In this document: one piece after another, positions 30,980 through 42,163 of the stretch
How positions within the stretch are numbered: position 1 is the stretch's first letter
How the letters are laid out: every line of letters begins with the position of its first letter
Origin: Kwoniella bestiolae CBS 10118
Taxonomy: Eukaryota > Basidiomycota > Tremellomycetes > Tremellales > Cryptococcaceae
Length of the DNA: 64,000 bases
Assembly: GCF_000512585.2 (NCBI RefSeq)
Contig: NC_089241.1
Location: 7,644,001-7,708,000, forward strand
Direction: 5' to 3'
Notes under the pieces: generated by a model
Databases searched by the model: none
Seen by the model: the letters and a program-made list of their open reading frames with translations, nothing else
What the model was told of the DNA's origin: nothing
Translations under genes and position numbers: made by a program

Positions 30980-33796
30980 ATGTCAACACGACGCTCTTCC
31001 ATGAAGGAAACACCCCTTCGAAAATCAAACTCACCCGTCAAAGTCAACGCGTCTGAATCCGCCGAGATGGACCCGTCTCAGAAATTGCGAATCAGGAGAT
31101 TAGGTGTAGATCCGACATTGATACTGAGCGACGGAAGTGGGAGACCAAAGAGGAAGAGGACACAGAGTCAGGAGCCTGAGCAGTCACATCAGCAGCATGG
31201 GGCGGGAGATGAGAGAGATCCGAAAGATCCTGTTAGAGCAACGGAATTGGGGAATGTGATTTATAGGAAGATTATGGATGCGAAGAGCTCAGAGTGAGTG
31301 AAATTAATGTCATTCACCGTGATAGATAGCTGATGATGGGGAACTCGATGATAGTGGAGAAGATATGGCGCAACCGTTTATCAAACTGCCAAACAAGGTG
31401 AGTCACAAGTGAACATTAGACATTACTTTGTCAACAAATAACCATCCATCCTTGTGCTTCGTTATCATTTCGGCTAAATCAATGAATTGTCTTTTCCTCG
31501 TTATGCTTATGTTGACAATCTACTCCTTTTTCCAGAGATCCTTCCCCGATTACTATGCAACCATCAAACATCCCATGAGTTTAGAGATCGTTCATAACAA
31601 GCTTGAAGCTGGGGAATATCATACTCTCAAAGATGTCTGTACGGATCTAGGTCAGATATTCAATAACGCCAAACGATGTGAGCTATCATTGCTCTATACG
31701 TCCGACGCACACGCTGACTGATCCTTTATTCAGACAATGTGAAAGAATCGTTAATATTTCAGTATGCCAAGAAACTTCACGTAAGTCCAGCTACCCCCCT
31801 TCGTCATAAGTCCTAAAGCAGAGCTGACTATCGCGTACCTCCCCAGAAAATGACAAGAGTATACTACACCACCATCACTTCCCCCGACAAGGTGAAAGAA
31901 GAATCCGATTCCGAGGGCGAACACGACACCTCGAGAGGAATAACAATGCAACCGACTACGTCGGCTGAAGGGTATGCTGATGCTGATGCTGACGCTGATG
32001 GAGAAGAGGTGGACGCAGAGGGCGAGGAAGATCCAGAGGGTGAAATACAAATGGCCGACACGCCAAGTAAGGTAGAGAGAGACGGCAACGAATCTTCCTC
32101 TACGAATACAGCTGCCGCTCCAGGAGCGGGGGGGACAGAGAAAGTGAAGAGGACAAGAAGGAGAGGACAGTATATGAAAGATGGCCCATCGGTTTATAAG
32201 TTGATCAAACCTGTTTTGAGAGCTATAAGGGACGCTAGGGCGAAAGAGTGAGCTGAGCATGTATCTCTCTACTATAGATAAGAAGCTGACGTTACTTGAA
32301 TGAATGCGTAGTGGGAGTGGAAGAGAGATAGCTGGTATATTCGCACAATTGCCGTCGAGGAGAGATTTCCCAGATTACTATAGGACGATCAGGAATCCTA
32401 TATCTCTGGAAGAGATTGAGGTGAGTGCATGGCTTGCCATACATAGGACACATGCTGATATCGTTGTCTTGGTTCCGTAGAGTAAACAAATCGGCCGACG
32501 ATACGAGTCATTCCAGGAGTTTGTAGAGGACATAGACCTGATGTGCCAGAATGGTATGGATTATAATGAAGATGGAAGTGAGGTTTACAGAGATGCTCAA
32601 CAAATCAGAGTGAGTTGAATCAGTCGCGCTGAAAGCAGACTCCATCTAACGCCTGTGTTCTGGTGATATAGGAAATACTCTCGTGGCATCAGAATGTCCA
32701 GCGCCCCGCCTACCCCTCTCGACCCTCTTCCATCACCCCTATCCCATCCCGAATCTCTGTCGTTCCTGGCCAATCCCAATACTCCCCTTCTCCCTCCGGA
32801 TACTCGCAATCTCCCTCGGCATATACAGCAGGATTACCTATGCCTATGACAGCTACTGCTACGGGCTATCCGGCTGGATCATCTCGACCTCCAATCCCAG
32901 CACTCCAACAAAGTCCAAGGCAGTACCTTCCAGCTCTACCTCCTGGAGTAGTGACCGAAGAAGTGGTGGCTTCGCTAGATAGGTACCCGATGTATGAGAG
33001 ACAAGCCTGGGCACAAACTCTGCCACCGCTGGCAATGAACGTCTATCGATCTATGGTAGCCACTAACGAAGCCAGGAAAAGAGGTCAGGTACCTGCTCAA
33101 CAGTACCCTCAACAAATCCAACACCAACACCAACCGGTGCAACACCCACAGCAGCACATCCCCACCACTCAACGCCAACAACGTCCAGAAGCTCATTCAC
33201 GATCAAGTCATGGTCAACCTGCTCACACACCAACTTCTGTACCCGTACAATCAGCTCCAATTCAGAGAGTGGAAAGACCCAAACCACCTATACCAACTAT
33301 CAAACACATAGATTTCACCTTCCATTCATCTTCCTCCGCTCATCCTTCCGATTTGGCCAAACAGACCATCCGAATCAAAAACCTACGAGGGGTGATCACA
33401 CATTCTGTATTACTCAATTCGACCACCAGTGAAATTGAAATAACAGCTTATATCGATGATTCGCCTGCACCTGCACCACATTCTGCACCTCCCCCGAACC
33501 ATATTAATGGTGAGAATGGAACGACCCCTACACCTACCAGCGCAGCTACCTCAACCCCAGAACTGAGTCTGCGCATCAACGGCAACCAGGGTTCCCTTCC
33601 GAGATTCATCTTTGATAATCCCTCGGAGAACGAGCCTAATGGAGTGGGAATTGGGAAATCGGGTGAAAAGCCTAAAGCTATGAAGTGGACGCTGCACGTT
33701 TCGACAAGTAAGGTGGAAAGTAGGATTGAAATTGTGGCGACGAAGCCGGGGATGATGGCTGAGACTACTACGATTTTTGTTAGTAGGCAGTTTTAG
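30980..33796 (+). CDS. RSC4: Double-bromodomain protein, RSC complex Rsc4-like
   Basis: Eight exons (30980-31293, 31355-31397, 31536-31677, 31734-31780, 31847-32247, 32312-32420, 32481-32609, 32672-33796) give 770 codons, 769 residues. Bromodomain 1 is at about residues 80-190 (FPDYYATIKHPMSLEIVHNK, FNNAKRYN with the acetyl-lysine Asn). Bromodomain 2 is at about 280-385 (FPDYYRTIRNPISLEEI, CQNGMDYNEDGS). Between them lies an acidic linker with Asp-Ala repeats and a basic patch KRTRRR. After a Gln/Pro-rich region the C-terminal 170 residues form a beta-rich domain (HIDFTFHSS, KWTLHVSTSKVESRIEIVAT). Tandem bromodomains plus a C-terminal folded domain fit Rsc4, a reader in the RSC chromatin remodeller; a polybromo-like Rsc1/2 protein is less likely because no BAH domain is seen. 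Confidence 0.85.
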
Positions 33797-34332
33797 TGTA
33801 GTGGAGAGATGAGGGGTAGGATATCTCTGTGGGATGTTGTCAGGAGCAATTGGGGTAGGAGAATGATGATATTATGGGCGACACGAGTGACAAAACGAGA
33901 GTCGGATGATTCGACGAGTTTGGGATATGAAGGTATGAGGGTATGGCGTTCGATCTATGACGATAATGGCATTTCATGGGGAGAATGGGGGATCAGGATC
34001 AGAAGTGTAGTGAATGAAGGTAAAACGGAGTAAGAGTGAGAGAAATATCTGGAAAATGAAGTTTACAACTATAATTACAGTATTGTAAAGTATGAAAACA
34101 ACAGCAATGAGTACGAGTATGAATTTTGGGATTTTCATGTGAATGTTTGTTTCATGATGACCCCGACGACGATCATGACCTGTCAGAGATTATATGCATG
34201 TGACAAGTACTTGTACGAGTTAAGTTCTAAGGATCGTATAGTATATACAGTATACAAGATGACGGACCAGCGTATACCGTATAATAAGATAGATGTATTT
34301 GCATTATTGATCAGAGTCTCTTGACATCCCTT
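33797..34332. other. Intergenic region between convergent genes
   Basis: 536 bp between the stop of the RSC4-like gene (+) and the stop of the long-tailed membrane protein gene (-). It is AT-rich toward 34060-34300, as expected for 3' untranslated regions. No other element was seen. Confidence 0.5.
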
Positions 34333-37300
34333 TTAGATTCGATCCACTATAAACTCATTCTCGCCTTCATCTGCATCCTCATAAGCCGACTTCTTCCTAT
34401 CCTTCTTCCAATCCTCATTTCCATTCCCATTCAAATTCAGATCCGTGACGGAAGAGTTGGTAGAAAGACTGCCGAGCGTCAAAAAAGGAAGTTGCGGAGT
34501 GACCACGCTCTTGCCATTCCCACCCTCATCGTCCATCTGGAACTGCCCCTGTCCTGCTCCAATCTCGCTTCCGACATGTGAGCCATTCTGCTGGTTCTTT
34601 CTTCGTTGCTTTATCGAGAACCTAAAGTCCTTCCCTCCCCCCAGGGCAGAAGAAGATGAAGAAGCGAGGTTGGATCCCTGCACCCACTCTGAGAAAGGTA
34701 ATGGCGGAGTAGGCGGTTTAGGGAATGGAGGAGAGAATAACGGTAGTTTGTTGGGAGGGGTGTGAGGAGATAGGATGTGTATTTCCCTTTCTTTGCCTTT
34801 GCCTTTGCCTTTGGTTTTGGATTTTTGGGATTGAAAGCTTTGTTTACGCTTTGGCCGGGGGGTCAGGGATGTGGGATCGAGCAGATACGAATCTGATTTG
34901 GCAGGCTCGGTGATGTTGATGGGTCGAGAAGGTGTAATTGGTCGATCATCCTGACTCTGATCTTGGTTCGTGCTTAGGTTGGTACTCCCCATAACATTCA
35001 GATCACTACTAGAGTTCAACCTCGATACCGAACCATTCTGCGATTTCGACGAAATCACCGTACTTGATCTCTCAACAGTGCAAGTACTAGTAGTCCCGTT
35101 GTTACTCGCCGTACTCGTACTCGCCAAACTATTATTCCTCGATATAGTCTGAACCGTGGAATTGGAGAACCTACTGATCAATGGTCGTTCTTCCGTATCT
35201 AGTTGATCGTACTTTGCTTTCTCTGCTTTTGCGTCTTCATCATCCTTGTTCTTCTTAACAGCACTATCACGGTCCCTACTCTTCGTTTCCAAATCCCTCA
35301 AATGATTGTTCTTCTCACTGACGGGCGTAGGCTTAACCGTACTCCCATCATCAAAAGTCACGTACGATCCCTCCTCGTCATTCTGACTAGCCGCAAAACG
35401 AGCTAAAAGCTCCTCGTCAATCCACAAACTCGGCGTGAGGGCTCGTTGGCTCAGTCGAATGGTGGGTACATGTTTTCCCTTAGATTCTCTCTGCCTCTTC
35501 AGGGATCGCCTGTTGATATTTTCAGGAATCAGGAAAGACGTAGGTGGTGGAGAAGGTATCTTTTCTGGTATAGGCAGTACGGGTAATTGGGTCAATGGTA
35601 CCGCTGGGATATCAATCATATCCTGATCTTCATCTGCAACTTGGAAGGCAGATTTCCTATTTGGCATGTTCCCCATACCCATTGGCATGGGGGGTAGAAG
35701 GGAGGAATCTCTCACTACGATTGAAGAGATTACTCTCCCACTTGGTGTCCTCTTGAGCTTTATACTGGAACTTCGTCTCGATACGGGTGGATATCCATTC
35801 GTATTCGGATTCGAACCCCTTTCAGGTCTGTAGACAGTCAACGTCCTAGTGTTCCTGTTGTTTGTGGGTACATCAGAGAACTGCGAGTTGGGTCTGGATA
35901 CTCCGAAAGACGGTTGAGTAGAGTACGGAGAGACGGGATGGGTAGAGTAGGACGACACGGTAGATTGCGAGTTGTTTCGCTGCAGCCCCCCTCCCGGACC
36001 GTTGTTGATGATGATATCAGAAGGGATGGATACCGAATCGGGCGATTTGGGTCGGAGGGTCCTGTTGGTGAATGAGTGTGCGGATGATAAACCTGATAAA
36101 TATCCTCGAGGTAACACTGTTGAGGGGGTTATGGACAGACCCGATACTGAGCCGTGGCCCCCTCGGATGGGAGGGATGAATGGTAAGGTGTTTGAATCGG
36201 TGGATGAGATTGTTGATAGATGTGAATTCGTGGGACCCCTGGGAGGAGGAACGAAAGGTATGAACGAGGATGATCCGACGGAAGAGATGCCTGATGAATA
36301 GCCTCCTCTGGTAGTTGCAGGTGGGAGGGAGGGGATGGTGGATATTCCTGATAAATGGGAATTGGAGGATGTGTATGTACCGATCGCACCGAGTTGCGGA
36401 GGGGTATTTCCTATCGAAGGGTTGAATTGTCCGAATCCAAGATATGGCTTTGGGGGGTTGATGTAATTGGGATTATCTAGATTCTTGAATATCGATATAT
36501 CCGGTAGACCCAGACCATCTAGATCATCGATACCCAATTGCGATTTCAGCTCCTTCAACTTCTCTTCGTCCGTATGATCTAGTGTCTCCTCGCCTTCACC
36601 TTGTTCGGATAGCAAAGTGGAATGTCGGATCCATTCCATGTTTCGTCTCTCTTCTATCTCTTCCTCTGTGGGAGATTCAATCACTCTACCTTCTCGTACC
36701 GCTGGTAGACCAGAGGTGTTGGTGTTGGCGTTGGTATTGGTATTTTGGGTGTTGATCGTGATGGCTTGTGGAGGGGGTTGGACGGTATTGCTGCTGACTT
36801 CGGAAGGTTGATGATTCCAACTGTTATTGTTATTATTATTCACATTACCATTGCCCATATTGGCGTTACCACCGGAATTAACATGGCCATATTGGAAATT
36901 GTTGTTCTCCTCCTTGATAGGAGCAGGCTGATCAAACGAGCTCATCTTCTTCCCAAAAGTAGATTGCGAGTGTCTCTCATCCTGTGTATGGGCAGTGTTA
37001 TGGGTAGACTTCGATCCCGACCTATTGACATTGCCATACCCATCCTCCAAGGAAGGTCTCGTCCCGAACCCAGGCGATTTATTCGAATTTGAATACCCTG
37101 CTGATCTTCCCCCTCCAGTACCGGTCGTAGTCGATTTACTAGACCGCGAGTCCTCCTGTATCCACGGAGAAGATAACGATCTACCATGACTACTACCTCT
37201 CACATGCGCCGTGTTGGTACCCTGTTGAGGGAAATGAGTCTGGCTCAAGAACTGATCACTCCCGTAGGAACTCTGTTTCGGTTGATGTCGTCGAAAGGGA

Positions 37301-38442
37301 TTGAAGCTGAACCTGCCCGCGGTGGCGCCTGCGCTGCCCTTGGTAGATGGTCGTCGTTTCTGATTACCGAATGTGGAGCGGAGAGTTGGGGTCGATCCTG
37401 TCCGAGTGTGTTGTCGGTGGTATGGAGAGGCCATTATATTGGGTGTGGGTGTCATTCGAACGCCGAAGAACGAGGATATCATGGATAGTCGTGAAGGAGG
37501 TCTGGATGGGAGGTCTTTGGATCCTAGGTCAAGGGTCAACTATGGTAAGAAGATTCGTATCAGCATTCATGGTATACCTTGACTAGGCCTGTGATGATAT
37601 GGTATAGATATCGATCATCAGATCTTTCGAGGAAAAACCAGACCCACCCTCAATTTCCTACTAGTCTGACTATCCCAATCCCCCTTCTCCTCCTCCCCTC
37701 TCCCCTCTCCTCCACCCATCCCATTCAATCCTAGCCCATTGCCCCTGGACGAATTGGCAGACTCCATCTCCCTGAACCTTCTTTCCCAATAATCGTTCCC
37801 CCCACCTTGTTTCCCAGAATGATCATTCCAATCTTCATCGCCTGCACTGCCTATCCTCCTTCTCCTTGCTCTTCGCTTCTGACAACACATGAGCAAAACA
37901 ATCAAAAGTATCAGACCGAATATTCCTCCGACGACTGCTCCTGCTATTGCTCCTGCGTTGCTGGACTTCGTGGTGGTAGAATTGCTCTGTGAAGAGTCTG
38001 TATCTCCTCCAGCCCCCATCGACGAGGTTGAGACAGAGGAAGAAGTTGATGGAATGGGTGATATCGAAGTCCAAGGGATGGAAGTTGACCTAACAGGCGG
38101 AGAAGTGAAGCTCAAACGTCTAGTTTGAGTAGGTAACGATCCTGTAAATTGACCCGTCGCATTCGGATCCACCGATACCGACCCCTCCTCCTCGTTCTGA
38201 GAGGTAACAATTCTACTCTGGCTAGGTCGAGGTGCAGTGGCTCCACCCGATTCGGAATCGGAACAAGGGTAATATAGTGTTTGTTGGGGAACTAAGCTGG
38301 TTATCACCTCTCGTGTGGTTATTTGGTTGGTCGCTAGTCGGGTCGACTGGGCGACCTGCGTGGTGAGTACCGTCGAGGTGGTTATGAGCGTTGTGAGTTG
38401 GGTCGTACCCCATAATGTGACTGATGGGATCGATTCACACAT
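34333..38442 (-). CDS. Single-pass membrane protein with very long cytoplasmic tail
   Basis: Two open frames on the minus strand, 38442-37648 and 37539-34333, are joined by a 108-nt intron (donor GTGGGT after AGG, acceptor ACCATAG) that keeps the frame and gives 1,333 residues. The second frame has no ATG at its start, which first suggested the join. The N-terminal 165 residues from MCESIPSVTLWG are Ser/Thr-rich and suit an O-glycosylated ectodomain. A membrane helix follows (AGAIAGAVVGGIFGLILLIV), then MCCQKRRARRRR, a positive-inside stop. The tail of over 1,100 residues is disordered, with Asn/Gly/Ser runs and many Ser-Pro sites. The layout recalls Mid2/WSC-type wall sensors or fungal cell-polarity membrane proteins, though no named domain is visible and no cleavable signal peptide is seen. 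Confidence 0.72.
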
Positions 38443-39442
38443 CTTCGGTTGGGGTCGAGGTAGTGATGGTGACCTGGAAGAGGGAGGGAGTGCGACTGTG
38501 TCGAGTGAAGAGAGAGGTGTGATGTGATGAGGAGTGTGATTGATGGAGATTAACGAGAACAACAATAATTTTGATGATCAGTACAAAACAAGAAGCGGCG
38601 AAGGGTTGGACTGGCATGAGAGTATGGCAGAGACAAAGAGAGGGGGTAGGGGGAGTGTTCGAAGTACGAAGTAAAGCGTGACATTACCTTTGGTCAGACC
38701 ACATCGCATATCGCAATGTGGCTCCGAACATCATCGATTCAAAGCTATCTATCACAGTAGTCTATGGCTCGAAGATTTACCCCTTCTTTCGAAATTATGA
38801 GAAAGAACAAAGGATCTTCGGTCATCTCATCCATTCTCCATTCTTCATTCGGTCAACTTGGGCATAAATCTCGTTGATAAAGGAGTATAATTCAATACGA
38901 CTCACTGTGTGTGTCCAAAGGATGCCGATGCCGTATTCGTAAGTTGGAAGATGAGTTTCACCATACCCGTCCATATCAAAGGAAAACCTACGCATTATAT
39001 ACCTTTCACCCGTTTCATCATGCATATACATGCCACGCTGTGTGACAAAGTGAGTAACTTTGTAGTAAATTAGTCTGCTTCTCAAACGTCAGTACGGAAG
39101 ATCCAGAACATCGTCAGTAAAAGGTACCTGTATATCGATATGCATAGCTAAATTATATCTTATATGTCAACATGGTCATCAAGGAGCCAGAGAAACGTAT
39201 GTATCCATGTATAAGAGCCGAATCGAGTCGGCTTGGAATTGAGGTGATTAATGGTTGTATCTATTGATTGAATCCGAACAGCACAGACTATCTTCAAACT
39301 TATACTGTACGTAAATTCGTCATGCGTGTATACACAGAGAAGCGAAACAAGCGCGTGTATTCGTTATATCCACAAGCAGAATATGTCAAGTATGCGAGAC
39401 TTCGTCCAATCTTCAGAACGAAATTGATGATACGATGATTGA
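38443..39442. promoter_or_regulatory. Upstream region of the long-tailed membrane protein gene
   Basis: 1.0 kb between the start of the membrane protein gene and the stop of the DM9 gene, both on the minus strand. It should hold one promoter. Two possible small coding pieces were seen (a 68-residue frame ending at 38822 on -, and an ATG-GTC exon with a good donor at 39172 on +), neither convincing. Confidence 0.35.
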
Positions 39443-41207
39443 TCATCTTCGATCGGGATTAGCATACGCTAAGATCGAGAATGGTCGGACCCAGAGTTCA
39501 CCACCGCCGTAACCGACACAAGCGTGATCGTCGTTGATCAGGCATTCTAATAAATGTGCAAGCGATCAGCTATGTGTACCCCCGTCCAATCATAACGACA
39601 TCACACACTCACTTCCAGGGTGTTCACCACTACAAGAAGTACGAATTATTGTCAGCGTTGACCAATATTTCAGAAATTCTGTTGAACTTACTTCTCGTAA
39701 TCCCCCTTTGCCAGCAGAAGAGCAGTCCCATCACTTTCTCTTCCACCTTCGACAGGCTGCCACCCCTGGACTGAAGCGACCTCGCCATGCCTGTAGGTCA
39801 TCCACTTGACGAGGTATGGTTCGTTGATAGGTCCACAGAGGACTTCGTACGTGTCCAAAGTGATCTCTGCTCCGCCGTAAGAAATGGAAGCACCTGAGAT
39901 GAGGTGATGTCCGGCTCTGCAACGGTAGATAGACCATCAGCGACTGACATGGAATCGATTTGGAGTTCTCCATGCTGTCGACTCCATGTATAAAAGACTT
40001 TCACTTACTTGCCCAAATGCACACCGCCTTCCCACCATGCCCTAGCGGCGTACAAGGCCGCACCGTCCTGTTCGTGTCCAATCGGTAAAGCGTCTGTAGG
40101 TAATCTCTGACCTTTCTCAACCAGCTTCCACATGAAGAGAGGTTTGACACCTTTACTCTCTGTACCCATCGAGTCCAGATATCAGCATAAGAACCCATCC
40201 CCATCGCATTCAACGGAGTGACAAGTATAAGCTGGGGAACTACGCACCCTTCTCATAAAACTCTTTTCGTTCCTTCGCGACCTTAACCCATTCATGTGAA
40301 TCATGTTTCCCGCTCCACTCCTTCCACAACTTCTTCTTCAACTCCTCCTCCTTCTGATCCTCACTATAAGCCCAAATCCCAATCCCACCCGTTCTCCACA
40401 CCCTCTTAGCTTTCAACTCATTTTTCAGCTCGTCCTTCTCCCTCGAATCTTTCCCTTCTTTCTTGATGGTTATGTACCTCAATGACTCGTTGGCCTTCTC
40501 GCTGAAAAACTGAGTCGCACTGCTCGAAGAACCCCTATCTGTTTTCTCTGTGATTGTCTCCCCTGATGAGGGGGTATCGTCCTTCTCGATTGGACTGTTA
40601 TCTCCTGAAAAGGAGATCGGCCGATGAGGTGCGGGAGCGAATAGGTGGGAGGATGAGCCTGAGGGGGGGTTGTAATACCCTTGTTGAGCTTGCTGTTGTG
40701 GGAAATATCCTGGTGAGGGAAGTTGAGCAGTGTATGAGGGAGGCTGGGGTTGGGATTGGCCGTAATATCCTTGTTGACCATATGATTGTTGTTGGTGCTG
40801 CTGTTGCTGGGGGTAGTATTGTTGTTGCTGTTGTTGTTTAGGATATGATGGATATCCACCACTCGAACCTACAGGTGTCCAGAGATGAAGGTTGTTTGTT
40901 GGCTATGCGAAATCATATCTTGTAAGTTTGGAGCTAAGCTTTCAATGCCTTTCTTTCACACAACTTCTTCCGGGTTTCCAATCACCCTCCGTAGACCCAA
41001 CATCGTGTCGACCCACAGGCACAGACACTCAGATAGATATATAACACTCACAGCACCATCCGGTTCATACCCACTAGTATGTCCATTCTCGCACCTCCAA
41101 TAACTCCCAGCATACCAAACTACCGCTCCCGGTGGGTAATTGATATAAGGTGTCCAAGGGGGTGGACCCGATTGCTGTTGTTGAGTGAGGATGTCTGGCT
41201 GGTGCAT
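39443..41207 (-). CDS. Chitin-binding (CBM5/12-like) and DM9-repeat protein
   Basis: Six exons on the minus strand (41207-41052, 40902-40248, 40159-40009, 39916-39692, 39629-39613, 39546-39443) give 436 codons, 435 residues. Residues about 16-65 look like a CBM5/12 chitin-binding module: WTPYINYPPGAVVWYAG, then YWRCENGHTSGYEP and LWTPV. Next comes a Gln/Tyr-rich, prion-like linker of about 100 residues and a charged helix-forming stretch. The last 165 residues hold two DM9 repeats: LPIGHEQDGAALYAARA with GVHLGK and SYGGAEITLDTYEVL, then PVEGGRESDGTALLLAKG with EHPGK, GYGGGELWVRPFSIL. DM9 domains in oyster and other animals bind mannose. There is no signal peptide, so the protein is probably cytosolic or leaves by a non-classical route. 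The exon of 17 nt is needed for the frame. Confidence 0.85.
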
Positions 41208-42163
41208 CGTGTGGTGGGGTACAAATACCTTCTTCCCTAACAGTTGATATGGATATCCAACAATACCAATATATACGGATGTGATATGACGATCGAAGTG
41301 GCAAAAAGCGATACTGTGGTGGATGAAGCTGTGTTTATGCCGAGGAATGTATTTTGCAGTGATGATGGTGGATGATTCAGATATGTCGTCACTTTACACT
41401 TGTCGAGTCAAACTCTATTCCTTCCTTTCTTTATTCTTTTTCTTGATGATGTTCGTGTATGTAACCAAAAAGAAAGAAAGAAGAAGATTACTAGTACTGT
41501 ACTGTATCAGTCAAGTATGATTGATCTACTACAGTATGCTTCAACAATAGTCATACGATATGAGATAGTCTTAGTCGTTCGGTGGATTGGAGCGAGTGCC
41601 GTACTAAATCATACTCCTAGATCATGTTGTCGCTCACTTGATTTTATGCTGTGTATAATTCACCAATCTACTCTATCTGCTCGGTACCAAAGCGTCAAGT
41701 CAAGATTGCCATGTGGATATGACGAATATTACGTTATATCACAACCAGAGAACAACTAAATTACGATAGCGTCCCCATCCCCACAGTTGGATCTCAGATG
41801 GCAAAAGTGTTCAGTGGGAATGACAAAAGGTTGTTCACTACTATCCATAGCTCATCTGTCCGAGAAGAATGGTCCAGAATACAACTCGTCATTGAGACCC
41901 GCCCTTTCACGCACATCTTGACTTCCAGCAACACAGGATAGAAGGAAATAGATTAAAAAACAGACACCGTCACCACCATTTTGACCCTGGCTCCACACCG
42001 AGAGAACAAGGGCTAGACCAATTTAGTCTGGGTGATTCCGATCTGACATCAGATTCATCAATATGATTGACAAAAATGCATCACCGCGCCGAGCGGCCAT
42101 GATATGCTATAAGCTACAGTGCGAATGCATGGTTTGATCTTCCCTAACATCATCGAAAGAACT
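41208..42163. promoter_or_regulatory. Upstream region of the DM9 gene
   Basis: 956 bp between the DM9 gene start and the TCF25 stop, both on the minus strand. The frames at 41400-41759 (+) and others have no ATG-anchored or family features. No clear TATA box was seen. Confidence 0.4.

Noticed and set aside
37618..37659. Separate end for the short membrane protein (stop at 37618)
   Set aside because: The stop lies inside an intron once the in-phase GTGGGT donor and ACCATAG acceptor are used; the downstream frame has no ATG of its own.
38822..39085. Minus-strand frame with a 68-residue ATG-started product
   Set aside because: The composition looks acceptable but it has no family resemblance, starts without ATG at its open end and lies in a gap where only a promoter is needed; evidence too thin.
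39172..39440. Possible small plus-strand gene starting MVIKEPEK with good donor and acceptor sites
   Set aside because: Following the splice sites gives at most about 45 residues with no recognised family, and the last exon would be antisense to the 3' side of the DM9 gene.
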